From: Camarhynchus parvulus
Taxonomy: Eukaryota; Chordata; Aves; Passeriformes; Thraupidae
Length of the DNA stretch: 64,000 nt
Reading direction: 5' to 3'
Assembly (NCBI RefSeq): GCF_901933205.1
Contig: NC_044572.1
Location: forward strand, 89,184,965-89,248,964
How positions within the stretch are numbered: position 1 is the first letter of the stretch; each line of letters opens with the position of its first letter. The notes beneath the pieces are model-generated. The model saw nothing but the letters and a program-made list of their open reading frames with translations. It was not told the origin of the DNA and did not search any database. A program made the translations under genes and the position numbers. Below are positions 39,803 to 53,000 of this stretch, piece after piece.

Positions 39803-40559
39803 AAATATCTGTCTATCTCAATGGATGGATTTCTTTCTTTCTAGGCATTTTCTAAGGAGGTTTTGGTGGAATGAGGAATGTGAATTGCTGCTATTTTTAA
39901 CTGTTAAAGAAAATATATAAAAAGCGATAAGGTGTGTTTCTACCAGAAATGCATGCTACATGAAATGTGAATAAGCAACTGAGAGAGAAATGAGATTTTA
40001 TCATAAAAATTTTACTGTATTATTTATATATGTTTTCAGCATTTTTCTTGTTTGAATTATATTTATTTTCTTTTTGAAAGAAAATATGGCTTATATAAGG
40101 AATTAGCTAAAGAAAGCAAATTTTGAATTTCTTACTTGTTATTGAAGAGCTAAATGGAGAGATATACAGGATAAAGCCATGCAAGATGCTGTTGAAGATC
40201 TACAACTTCTAGAGTTAAAAATGATTCAGTGTGTCCAGGAAAAACTTTGAAGAGCTTCAGGTGATGACAGAAATAGGTTTTGTACTTTTTTTTTTAATTT
40301 TGGATGAACTTATATTTACAATATGAAGTCCAGAGGAGAAAAACTCCACAAAGTGTTCAGAAGGTACACCTGAAATAATGCTGAATCTGTGATATATACA
40401 GGAGGCATGACACATGTAGGTACAGGCAGCAGTCATAAAATATCAAGAACATTCCCTGCTCAGGTTAGAGCCATGTACAGAGGAAGGCCAGAACACAACA
40501 GTCACAGAAAGCTGAAATAAGGCCCTGAAAAATTAATTTTGAAGCTCATTCTGATTCAG

Positions 40560-40624
40560 CCAGAAGACTGGATTAGGTGGCCTGTGGAGGTCCCTTACAA
40601 CCAACTTTTCTTTGTTTCTGTGAG
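40560..40624 (+). mobile_element. CR1 LINE 3' tip
   Basis: GACTGGATTAGGTGGCCTGT at about 40566 is followed by GGAGGTCCCTTACAACCAAC and then TTTGTTTCTGTGAG. This corresponds to the CR1 end GACTAGATGACCT..GAGGTCCCTTCCAACC..TTCTGTGA with scattered substitutions. The upstream 40320-40560 may be more of the same element but is too diverged to claim. Confidence 0.85.
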
Positions 40625-43600
40625 TAAAAATTTAATGGGCTGAGACATGAAATGAAATTAAATAACTAAAATTAATGATTAAATTAAAATCAATAAAATT
40701 AGTTTAATACTTTTAAAATTAATAATTATGGTTTAGCTACATTTATATATATAAAGCAATAAACTCTTAATAGTAGATTTACTTGTATCTAGGATGTGAA
40801 AAGAGAAGACACAACTTTCTTGTTTTATTTTCATATGACATGATGATTCTGACTTATATTTTGACTTAAAAATTTTGTTGGGCTTTGTTTTTTGCAATGA
40901 CTGCTCAATAAAGGTCCATGTCACTTTTAAGGGGAAATAAAATAATATTTTTCTAGGGAATATTATGAGTTCTTCCTAAGAAAAAAATTAAGCAGAAATT
41001 ACAACATGTGAACTGTAAATCTGACAGTTGATTTCTGAAGCAAGACTATGTAATGTGCTGATAAAGGAAACCTAGTAAATCAGAGAGAAAATGTAAAGTT
41101 TCATACCTATTGCTTGGACTTAAGTGTTTTGGGTTTTTTTGCTAGTCATTAGGAACTGCAAAAATCCTAATAACTTCAATAATACTAATAAATAATATGG
41201 TATACACCACATAGTGCTGTAATCTGATGTAAAGTAATTGAGATATGTGGATTTTCTTTCTTTGACTGTAACTATTAATTGCCATGTTCATCTGTTTGCT
41301 TTTTTGCTTGCTGAAGGGGCAATTCTGTTCTCAGCCTTCATAAGGGTCTGCAATTATAACATTCATAAAATCAGCTATTCATAAACATGTCCATAAAGTA
41401 TTTCACAGAGTTTATGTGAAAGGAAATTGAAGTCTCTTAGAAATGGAACTGAATCTTGTCCAAACAACCTTCGATACACTAATCCAACTTTATTGTTTTT
41501 GTATATTACAGGCTTCTTTATCCATGCATACTATCATTAACCATACAGTATGTTTTGATAAATGTTCCCCTTCCTGGAAACTCATGCAGTTCTTTGACCA
41601 CTGTCTCTGTTGGTGGTGCTTTTTCATTAAGCTTAAACTGGAAAAAGAAATGTCATATTTAGGTGAAAGAAACTGATAAGATGAAAAAGTAATTACCTCC
41701 CAAGGTGTTTGTGTGGTAGAACTATCTGTCTGCCCTTTAAGACTCCTAAATAATTGGTTAATATTTGAGAAATAATAAACAATTATACCTAAGGCTAATA
41801 GCATCACTTAATTTTTATTAAAGATCTACAATGTCCAGGGTCACCATGTAATTTGAATTAGTCAGGCAATAATACCAAAGAGTACTCAGGATATGACTTA
41901 AGATATATTTTGGGGGAGCGGCTCTTTCATTTTAACAAATGATGAAGGGAACAGTAAAGAAAAGAAGAATTTGTGGTATGAATTTCAGGCTACCTATGTT
42001 TCTACCTATACATATTTTGGTTCTAAAATACACCTAAATGTTGCTTTGATCTACGTCATTGTCCTTCAGAGCTTTTCTTTGCCTCACAGGCAGTTAGTTA
42101 TGGGTATGTTGAGCCATTCAGATTTGTATGCCTCTGGTGCTGCTCTTGGCCAGAATCCACAGTGTATGCTCCTGGGGGATGGCTCAGGGAGAAGCCTCAG
42201 AAAAGCAGACTAGACTTACCCTGACTCTGTTCAGGAGCACGTACAGTGTGTCTGCATATGACTCAGTCGTCATTTCACCATAATCTTGAGGTTCAGCCTT
42301 GCCTGTGGTTGTTGCTGTTGTGCATAAGCACATGCTCAAGCGCAGAGGTAGGGCCAGAGGTGGGAGGGAAAAGGTGGCTTGTGTCTTCATCGTGTGTGCA
42401 TAAGTTATCCCCTCTACAAATGAAATAGGTTAGACTGTGAATGCAATAGCTGTCAGTTCAAATTTGGCTCCAAGTATTAGGGAAATGTTTTCAGTCTGCT
42501 ATAGCTACTTAAAATCCACCAATAAGTTCAGTAAACCTGTGCATTAGGTAATGTGTAAATTTGATTTTAATGTCTGTGCTGCTGAAGCTTCTTTTTCTTC
42601 TTATTCCCATGAGCTTTCAGACCTGCCATTCTGTCTGTGATGCAGTCACAGAGTACCCTGGCTGTGTGCCCTTATGTGCTTCTGCAACTGCAGCTGACCA
42701 TGCCAGTGGCATCCTGTGCCCCAAGGATGTAAATACCCAAAGGAGGCAACTCTGGGGGCTGTCAGATCACAGCTCTGCACAGTCTGTGCTATACTCTGCT
42801 CTCCTTGGCTGTTTGTCCCTCTTGGGCATGCAAACATGTTTAATGACGTGTGTGAAGTATGAGATTGAGGTCTCAGTACCAGCAGCAACGCTGATTGTGT
42901 TTATGTAGAGGAGCACATGACATTCACAGAAGTATGGTAAAGAAGAGCATGGTTTAAACACTGACACACTTGTAAGGAAATTTTTCTGCTACACTGAGAT
43001 AAAAAATTCCAAAAAGAGGGTTGGGAACTTCTGTGACTAGTTTGGGATTTTGCTATAGCAAATCCAATGCAAAGTGAAAATTCTAACAGAACTCTCTTGA
43101 AAAATGTTTTGACAGTATAGCTGACCAGGTGCATTTATGAACTCCAGTCAGGGAACTTCTGAAAACCTCTCACTAGTGTCTCGTTCTGCAGGGGGAGAAG
43201 GATATCAATGGTGCTCCTGTTCAAATTTTTCTGGCTGATATGAGCTTTTGCTATAGTAAGTCATAGCAATAAGGCCAAGAAAAGATATCTTCATCAGTAT
43301 TTTTCTGAGAAAACTTTGTTCAGGATCCAAACCAGCAAAAAAATATCTCCACAAATTTTTAATTTTTTAAGAACTCTTCAATGAGGAGTTTCCAGGTATT
43401 TCTACTTGAGGGTGAAGGAAAAGTTCACTAGAAATCCTATTATCAATGGAAAAGCAGGATGACATAAATGTTTCAAAGATTTAGAGATGATGATGATGAT
43501 GATTATTATTATTATTTGTCCTCTCTTCCTCAGCCAGACATGGGCTATTGCATTCCAAAAGGATGTTGTCTGGCATACCTTTGTTACTTCCAGTTGCCTA

Positions 43601-43972
43601 ATTTTGAGTTTGCAAGAACTGGTTGAGTATCAGTTTATCTCACATTTGATACTAGTCAACCTTCTTCAAATGCTCTCACTCTTAACACTGGAAATTATGG
43701 AAGAGAAAAACAAACTTTTGCATTTGTAACAATTACCACAAACTGGTGAAGCTTTGTGACAGAAGGAACACAAGAGTGAGGAAATGAAGTGCTGTTTGGG
43801 ACGAAGGGCATATAGCTGACTCTGGTTTTCACTTTTCATTTTGTTCTTTCTCACCTGTTTGAAGGTTTTGTCTCTATGTGTCACTTCTATGCTGTTAGAA
43901 GTTATGTCTTTTGTTAAATAATTCAGAGCTTTCCAGTCTGCCAATCAGGGGAGGATTAAAGCTGTGGTATTT
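40625..43972. other. AT-rich unique sequence, no gene recognised
   Basis: 40640-40740 is almost pure A/T. 42560-42910 is a GC-richer patch with a 115-codon plus frame and overlapping minus frames, none with recognisable motifs. There is no transposon signature. Confidence 0.5.
43486..43516. repeat. Compound trinucleotide microsatellite (GAT)n(TAT)n
   Basis: Six GAT units run directly into about five ATT units. The plus frame through it gives Met and Ile runs followed by unremarkable sequence, and is not a gene. Confidence 0.95.
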
Positions 43973-44096
43973 GTTTTTTTTCTTTCTTTCCTTCTCTTTT
44001 CTTTCTTTCTTTTCTTTATTTCTTTTTCTTTCTCTTTCTTTCGCTTTCTTTCTCTTTCTTTTTTCTTTCTTTCTCTCTCTCTCTCTTTCTCTTTTT
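43973..44096. repeat. Homopyrimidine (TTTC/CTTT)n tract
   Basis: About 124 bases are almost entirely C and T on the plus strand, made of TTTC-type units with a CTCTCT run near 44073-44085. The only purines are a G near each end, a single A and a single G in the middle. The minus strand is correspondingly GAAA/GA-rich. The predicted 85-residue plus frame over it (Phe/Leu/Ser) is an artefact of composition. Confidence 0.97.
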
Positions 44097-47000
44097 GTTT
44101 ATTTTACAAAACAGAAAAGGAGAAGGCAAAATGAAAAAAAATTAATATCCATCACTGATGTACTATAGCTGTGTTAGATTGTTCCTGAACAAAGTAAGAA
44201 GCAGAGGTCACACCAGGAATCATATTTTACACTGTGGTCTTTTGTCAAAGCAAACATTCAATTAAATCAAATCACTATTTATTATTTAAATTTAAAATTC
44301 TTTCTTGCTTTTCTACCTTTAATTCATGATGTTTTAAGTGAAATCTCACAAGGTTCAGAACATGAAATTTATTTAAAGCTAGATTTTGCATACAAAATTA
44401 TGAATCAATTTTAAACTAACAGATATTCAATTGTTTTAGTCTTGTCTTCATTAATATGGAAATAAAAAATGTCTCTGCTTGAGGCAGATCATATTAGGTT
44501 TGCTTTGAGATTTTTTGAAATTTTTCTTCTTGCATCATGTGTTTTAGCAAGGAAAGCAAAAAGCAAATAATGAACTTCACCACGACTATGGAGGATAGTC
44601 TCAGTGAAGCTGAAGTCCCAAAGACTGTGAAACATACAATAAATATCCTAAGTATAAATTTCTGAACTCTAGCCATAGCATTAATGATTCAGTTTTGCTT
44701 CCCTTCTCCCAGGCAATATTCTTGAGAAAAGAATGGCCATAAGCCATGCATGGTATCAGCTGACAAAAAGGTTCTAGGCTTGTCTTTGTCCAGTTGTTGC
44801 AGAAATATATAAATATTTCCAGAATTAGACAAAGGATTTTACTAATTTGCTCAGTTATTTTGTGGATAATCCACTACATTTGGCCCCAAGCCTAACTTCA
44901 TGACATGGGAATGGTTGTCAAAACCACTTTATATTGGCTTTGTTCACTCTCATCACAGCTGTCAGAGAGTTGTGATGGGCAGAATCTCCTAAAAGGCCCT
45001 TTAAAATCTTTCATGTCATGAAAAAAAATGTACATAGTATACTATGCTATTCGATTCTATTGTTTAGTATCAATGTAAGACCATAAAACAGGGAATTTTT
45101 GACCTAGATGCAGAATTTCCAGACATCTGACTGTTCTTCTCTTCTCACCATTCTGCCATCAATGTCATCACCTACTTGCCCATACGTTTGTAAGAAAAAA
45201 GGACTTGGATAAAACCCAGGAGCCTCCAGATTAACTAAAGCACGGATAAGGAAACACATTACACAACTGACAGACAACAAGTTGAGAAAGCACTTATTGA
45301 CTGACTGTCAAGGAATGCATGCTTTGATGGTCCTACTGCGTTTGTGCCTTAACCTGTATGGTAAAAGGGCAACATTCACTATTGCACAATTTCCTCTTTT
45401 CCTTTCCTGCCTGCCTGAACATCAAACACTTGTTTCAGTGAGATAAAAAGCTCATTTGTTTGTCCTAAAAAACCATGCCATTTTCTTTTGGTAGTATCTC
45501 ACAAACAAGCTGTATGGAGTTGCTTCCATGAATGTGCTTAGACTTTCTGTAGTAAGGATGAGAAAAAAATGAATCATAAAGTACAGAGCAGTGCTTTACA
45601 TGTAGCCAAATGGATTTTGATACAACACGCTCAACTAACTGGCTTTTTTAGCTTTTCAGAAAGCATACCTCTATCCTTAAGCTCCTGTCCTCTGCAGTAC
45701 TGCTGTCTCTGCAGAGGTTCTCAGCTGATGCAAGCTGAGCCCAGTGCTGTTAATGGGGTAGCTGGGCCTGGCATATTATGAAAAGTATTTGCATCTTTCT
45801 CTATCTCTTTCTTATGTCTGCAGAACCAGTGTAGTCTTCTAACATCCACCAGCTACAAAATTCACTTGCTGAACTTCATTCTTCCTGAGGTATGCCTTAG
45901 ATCTGCCTGTCAATGTAGCAAAGTTTTATTCTCATATTCAAATTTTTCTATAAAGAATGTGAAGACTGGAGCATTAAGCATTTTTGCAATAAACTTTTTT
46001 TGCAATTTAAATGTAGAACTTAAAATTGATGGGCTTGTCTAGAAGCTGGATGCAGAAGGTCTTTGTATAATTTACCTTATTTTGCAAGTTTGTAATCATA
46101 ATTAGTGTACTTAAGTTGTACTGATTGTATATATGAAGTCCTGATAGTGTTGTATGTGTACACATTGTGTTTGAATTCTGATACTTGCTATACAAATGGA
46201 ATACTCAGAAAAAGTGAATATTTTGGTAATTCTGACCTCATTTACAGTCTTATAAATATATGTAATCAGAAACTACTTATGCAAAAGAACACATTGCAAA
46301 ATATATATGTAGTTAAAGCTAGACTCAAAATCTTTTATGTGGTTTTAATTTCTATTATTACATTTAACACTTGCATAAATCTTCATTCTTCTCTGAAAAG
46401 AAACCTATTGTGAATGGTATCTGATGCAGCAGTAAAACAAATCTTTCATTATGTTTTATAGTATCATAGGTAGAAAAGCTACAGAATTTAACATAGAGAT
46501 GTTTGTTTTGCAAAGATGGAAGAATGCATCTGAAAATAATCTGATCCTGTGCCTTATTTTGTCTGCATAAGATTCAGCTTTATGAGAAGCAAAGTCCTCT
46601 GTCTTTCACTCCCTGTGACATTCTGTAAGGTGATGATTACAGCTAGTTCCTGAGGGGATCATTCAAGCCTATCTGAGTGAAGGAAGAGCTAGATCCCAAA
46701 TCTAGACATTCTCTGTCTGGAAAATGGACTCTGTGTCTTGTGTCTGGAGTCTTTGCTGCACAAAGTCTATCAAGATAATCTTTCAAGGTTTACCATGACC
46801 TTCATAAAGAAAGCACAAATCCTTTGTCTGCCTCTGAATGACAGCTCCCTGAATCCTGTCTCTCATGTCTGATGGGCACACATGCAGCCTTGTGAGCCAG
46901 GCTTTGCTGTGTAACTAAATAAATACATTAACCCATAGGATGGAGCTGACTGCTTGCCTCAGGCTCTTCAGGATTTTGCTGTTACATGGGCATAAGCATT

Positions 47001-50000
47001 CTAGATCACTCAGTGACTTGCTTCCCAAAGTTCAGCCTGATTAACTGGATCACTTCCTATAGAGGTTTGCAAAAAGTTATGCTCAGTAGTGCATATTGAA
47101 CAGCTTATTACTTTGTTTTACATTGCTACAAAGGTTCCACAGCATGTATTTCTAAAAACTGGGTTTAGTTCTCTGCTTTACTTCAGGGTTGCCCACTCTG
47201 AAGTGAAAGGTCACAGATGTCTCTAATGAGGAAAATTAAGTTTAATCTCACTAAGGAAGTCCTGCTGGCCTTCATCATTAAAATAATATTTATGACATAT
47301 TTTGGAGCCAAGTGTCCTATAAAATCCAAACCTTATATAAAAAGAAAAAGGTTTTCATTGTCTGTTTATACACAAGATAGTAAAAACTTGTGAACAAGGT
47401 GAGACATACTGCTTGGAAATGAATGTTTTTATGTGCAAACAAGTGAACAGCTGCTCTTGACCAGATTCTTCAAAGTTTCTTCAAACAAAAATATTACCTT
47501 TTTAGTGTCTCCCCTGTCTCAACAGTGCTTGTTGCATATATTAGATTTGCTTCAAGGTGATTTGAATGTACATGCTCCATATTTAAAAACTTTTTTTCCA
47601 TTCATGAAAGACCATTTATTCATATTTGATTTTATGCCCTTTGTATTTGTCCTTATTTGGACTTCACATGCCTGGCAGATACAAATGTATGGAAAATAAT
47701 CCATATTACATTTTGTTGGATTCATGTATATTACAAAAGAAAGCCCCCATAGCACTAGGATTTTGTGTATAACCTCCTCTTAGAAGTGTAACCTTAATGG
47801 GAGCAGCATATTAAGAAGCTAAGACAGAAGATGAATTTCAACATTAGAATGGTTCTAATTCCTCCAAGAGAGTTTGGCTTCTAATGATCCTGATTAAAGA
47901 AAGAGAACCCTAACAAAGAAGGCAAAGGTAAGTATTTCGTGTTGCTTTTTGATAAGTTATCATCAAGACAAGACCTATTGGTACAGTCTGTCACAACCAA
48001 ACAACATGGAAAATTTTAAAAACCACAGATGAAATTAGCCTCAAAATAATAATTTAACAATTCATTCCATAGCTCCTCCATTTTAAATTTGTGCAACATC
48101 AAGTAGCAGAAGGGAAAATGGTGGTTAATTCATAACATCGGATTTAATTATTTTTCATCAAAAATTAGAGGTTGTTTTTAATTACCTAAAGAAGCAGTTC
48201 TACAAGTTTATAGTGATTTAAAATTCCTTAAGCCTTCTCAATCCTTTGTTCAGGCATTGTGACCATGATTTTTAGTACTGCTTTTTAAAAATATCTAGTG
48301 TCCTGAACGATAATTGAGTTCTGCTTAATTATGATCAATTTGTAGAGAACTTTCTGTGTTTTCTTTCTCAAAAAAAAAAAAATAAGGGCACAACCCTGTT
48401 CATTCCCTCTGATTTTAGAATAAGAATTTCAAATGTTTCAATTACATTTAGAGGTTTTTTTTCTTTACATCTTTGGGAATCATGTAAGGGGAGGTGACAT
48501 TACAAAGAAAACATGGAACAAATGAATCTGTTGTCTTGTACATAATATAAGTCTAACTGTGTGATGTTCCCGTCAGTGCAATCCTGTCTCTTGGAATAAT
48601 CTGCCCATCCATGAGCAGTTGAAGAAGTTGGTGTCTGTAAATAGTTGAGATGAGGAAAGGAAGAACCTAAAAAATTTCTGTCTGTTGGAGTCACTGAAGG
48701 TGGATATACAACCTCTGACACACTACAAACCAAGCCCGTTGAAGCCCTTCACAGGACCTAATGCTGATGAAACTGGATATCTTCTGAATCAAAATGGAGC
48801 GCCTGTATTCCAGGTCACTGTGGTTTTATTTTTATTTCAATATTATCTTTTAGAAGGACTGTGTGACTATGGATTTTTATTATAATAATATAGCACATAT
48901 GATAATGTTCTAGCATTCAAAATAATCCAAAATAATTTAAAAATAATGAGATAATAATTGCCCTCTTTACACATGGTACTTATGCAATTATTACAGGATA
49001 AACTGATCTCATTTAAATTACCTATTTGATTATGTAATATATGCTTTGTGAGATAGTATTACCCAGTCCATTTATGTGTCCATTTTGATTGACATCACTT
49101 TCACACTAAATACTTTCCTTCTGTATTCAGCTGAAATAGACTAAATTCATCATGCGCTGAATGGAAACTTAAGAATAAGTGTTTAGATAATTGGGCATCA
49201 GGGATTCTTGGAAGTCTTTATTATGTGAGAGTGCCCAAATAACATCTGTTCCTACATTCCTGTTATTCACAGTTGCTTTGTAGTTATTGGGTCTTCAGGG
49301 ACATCAGAAGCAAGAAACAAAGATATGCTGAATAAAATCCACTTTATATAAAGCCTTTTACACCCATCTAGTTAGCAAATGTGGCCTGATTTAGGATAAG
49401 ACTGAATATCAGTAAAGAAAGGTGTGACTGGTTTTTGATATTTAAAACTAGACATGTATAAGGAATACAGAAAGAAATTGTTTAGGAGAGTACCCATGCC
49501 TGGACACTTGGTGAAACCAAAACAGAACCAGCTTCTTCAAGACTTGTTTCAACATCACTAATTTTCCCCCAAATACTAATAATTTCCAGTATATTCTCTA
49601 GAGAAGGTGGTACCACAGGTTCAAAGGAAATGTAATTACAGCTAAAAACATAATAATGAATTGTTTGAGAACAAAGGAGGAAACAGGTATAGCATGAAGG
49701 GCCATGCTCCTCAGAGATTAGAAACAGCTAGTCAATTGTAAAACACCAGTTTACTGGAATTATACCTGTTGTCTGTCCCAAATCCAAATTATTTATATCT
49801 CAGTTCCTTCCATAGACTGGTTTAATCGTGAATTATGGGAGCATAAGAAGAGTCTTGATTTTTCACTCAACAGAAAAATAATTTTCATAATTTATCAATA
49901 TTATGCATGCAGTCTTTCCCTCTATTTCTGTTTCAAGGCTCTACTTTTGAACAGAAATTGTTAATGGTTTTGATTTAACACCAATTTTGTACCCATTGCT

Positions 50001-53000
50001 GATAAAGCACACCTTAATCACATGAAATCTCAAAAGCCAGCAGCAAGTATTTTTTGTATGCTGTTCTCAGAAAGTCCACCAGCTAATGTCTCTGTTCTCC
50101 ATTCTGTTAAAGAGGTTTGATCACAACTTGGCTTTTACTAGATGCAATGACACCTTGAATTCAAAGCTAGATTTCTTTCTGTGATGTGTTAGCCAAGATA
50201 AAACTGATGAAAAAGGAGGCACAAAATTGGGTTTTCTATGAGGAAAATAAGGCATATGACATTGTGGTGCTATTAGCATTTCTTATAACATAACTTTAAA
50301 ATGACAAGGAGGGATGAATTTGACATAATATAAGAACATGTACTGTGGCAATATAAGGACAGGAAATTGACAATCAGGGAATCAGTGGTTAAAGAAATTA
50401 TTTTTCCATATGTTCTCTTTCACTGTAGTGATTTTCACCATGCTCCACTTCTATTAACTAATGGTTATGTGGAAGCTTTTATATTTCAGTAGTATTATCT
50501 CAGATGGTTATAAAATAAAGCTGTACTTAAAAAAAGAGAGAATTGTTTAATTATTATTCACTCTTAAAGAACAGTGAAAAAATATATATGAAATCAAAAT
50601 TCACAAGTTTAGAAATTCAGAGGATCTTTTTATTTTTTTTTTTAATAGCACACCTCTTAATAAAAGATAAAAACCTAATTATCATTCTAAAGTTAAAGCG
50701 TTGCATCAGACCTCTTCATGTCTAAACTATAGTTTTGGATAGTCAGAATACCAAAGCAGGGTTCTTTGCATTTTCTTGATATATATTGCCATTTATGTTC
50801 TGGTCTCTTGAGTGCCACTGGAGAGCTTTGCTGCATTCCCACGCCTTAATTTTTGTATTTGTAGAATGGTGATGACAGCACTGACCTCCTTAATTGTTTT
50901 ACACCCCAAAATCCTCTAATTCATTAGGGTGAGCAGAGGCTGGCAAAACTTGATCACAGTTGTGAAAGTAGTGGGCTGTGATTTAAGAGTGACCTTGAAG
51001 AGTGTGCAGGGGCTGATGTGGGTCAGTGAGAGCAGCTGTAATCAGGATTAGGTAGATGCCTGAAACAGATGTCTGTATGGAAGTAAATCACCAGCATGAA
51101 AGCTAGGCAGCAATAAGGGAGCTAAGGAAGTAGGAATGAACTGAGTCTGGAGCTGCTTCCCACTCTGTCAGCCTGTGCGCCACCAGCTTGCTGGGCAACA
51201 GAGAGGCTGTGGGTCACACAGGAGGGGGTGGAAGGGAGGTCAGTCCCCAGGTCTGTGGTTCCCTGGTGGGGAACACAGACTCTTGACATAATTTTGTCCC
51301 TTGCAGTGGCTTCTCAAACTCTTCTCCTAACCTAATTTTCAGCACAGCATTAGATACAAAGATATTTAGAATCTAGTGACCCTTGTCCCTCCTATAGGGC
51401 TGTGTTATAACCTGTTAAATAGTTACCTAAGTATACTTGTTATCATCTTCAGCAGTGGCAGTCATATGCCAGTCTTCTATTGAAGGCTCTATATCCCAAA
51501 AAATAAAATCGGCTTCTCAGTTAATAATTTATAATCCTTATTTAGCCAGTATGCTTTAGCCAGTATGCTATTGAAAACAAATTAATGTTATTCATATTTG
51601 ATTTTATCAAGCTGGGAATAATATAACATGGGATTTATTGGTATTTCTTCCCTAACTACTGTTCTGATTTTTCTTCTTATTTGCTTCATCCAGAGGATGT
51701 TCCAATCCCTTTTGAAATGGCTACAAATTTTGGTGAAATTTTTCCTCTCTGTTTTCCACTACTGTTCTGTTAATTTTAATAAGTTGCTAATAAAGTCTGT
51801 TCAGAAGAACTGTTCAGAATAATAATTTCTTCTGAACATCCCTGACTGCAAGAAAGGAAAGAAGGGAAGAAAGGAAGCAGATTGCAAGTATTGTTTCTCC
51901 TGCAGTCTGTCACCATCTTCACTATCCAAAATGTGTCATGAACTTTGTGAGATATGAAAAGATCACTTGTGCTTTCTGCATGATTAAAAAATGCAAGAAC
52001 TTCCTGTATTGAAATAATTATAGCTTTCTGAAGAAATTCATTTCTGGAGCCCAAAATTCAGATATGCTCTTGGACGGAATTTTGTGATCATTTAGTACCA
52101 AATGAGGGTATGATAAGCCTAAGCCTTATATTCTTTTTTTTTTTGCAATAGCAATTTATTCTGCTTGGAAGTTGGAAAAAACCCCATGAAATAAACAATG
52201 TGATATGTTACATTATTAAAATGATTATTTACAGCTTCTGAAAAGAGCCTGATTTTAAATTCATACCTCCTACTGAGTTATTTTCTATGTATTCAATGCA
52301 ACATTTTCCGAAGATGTTTTTGTTCTTTGAAAGTAGTTTTTAATACATTATTTCAAATTATTTGCCAATTAGACTATAATTATAGAAAGCTATCAGGCTT
52401 CTTTCCTTAGTCCACTGATTCACTTAAAAATTCATTTGCTTTATATTTGTCTTCTGCTTGCAATTTGTACACCATCAGTGTGTAAAAATGTGGAGCATTC
52501 CCTTTATCTACATCTCTCCAGCCCTTCATAAGTGTCTTCATCTGTGTTATTGTTAACGGGAAAAAAATTCTCTCCTGTCTTTTTCTTTAAAAAAAGAAGA
52601 TAATTTGAATCCTTCCACATTAGATAGAAAATATTCCAGCCCTTGATAGAGGTGCTCGTACAGATAAAATCCAAACCAAGATCCACATGAACATTATTGG
52701 ATTTATTGCTTTCTATCTATCTGATCTCCTTCCTTCCTTTTGATAGAAAGGCATTTGATTGAGAGCTTTAATTGTAAATATTTTTAGCTATTCTGATTAT
52801 TTGAGGGTTTTTCAAAGTATTGAGTACTTTGAAGTATTTTAAAAAGTTAATAAATTTCTAAAAAGCTAATATTTAAGTAATAGATATTTATGCTATAGAA
52901 TTATATTATTTTCCCATAAAATAGTATTCAATTAACCCTATGTTTACTCATCCAGTTGTTTTTCTGTGATATCCTTATGATTTTAGCTTTTATAGCCTAG

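Larger units (their letters stand above)
32601..40559. other. AT-rich unique sequence, no gene recognised
   Basis: No exon is recognised. Frames at 33332-33679 (plus), 33837-34109 (minus), 34661-34978 (plus) and 39383-39736 (minus) exceed 90 codons but have no motif. A TTTCAT-rich stretch lies at 34751-34800. A 13-base T run lies at 38968-38980. CTTCCAACCC followed by TTTCTATGATC at about 39152-39177 could be a vestigial CR1 tip, but the upstream sequence does not match well enough to call it. Confidence 0.5.

Noticed and set aside
43911..44168. 85-codon plus frame rich in Phe, Leu and Ser
   Set aside because: It is generated by the TTTC homopyrimidine tract, with no conserved motif outside the repeat.
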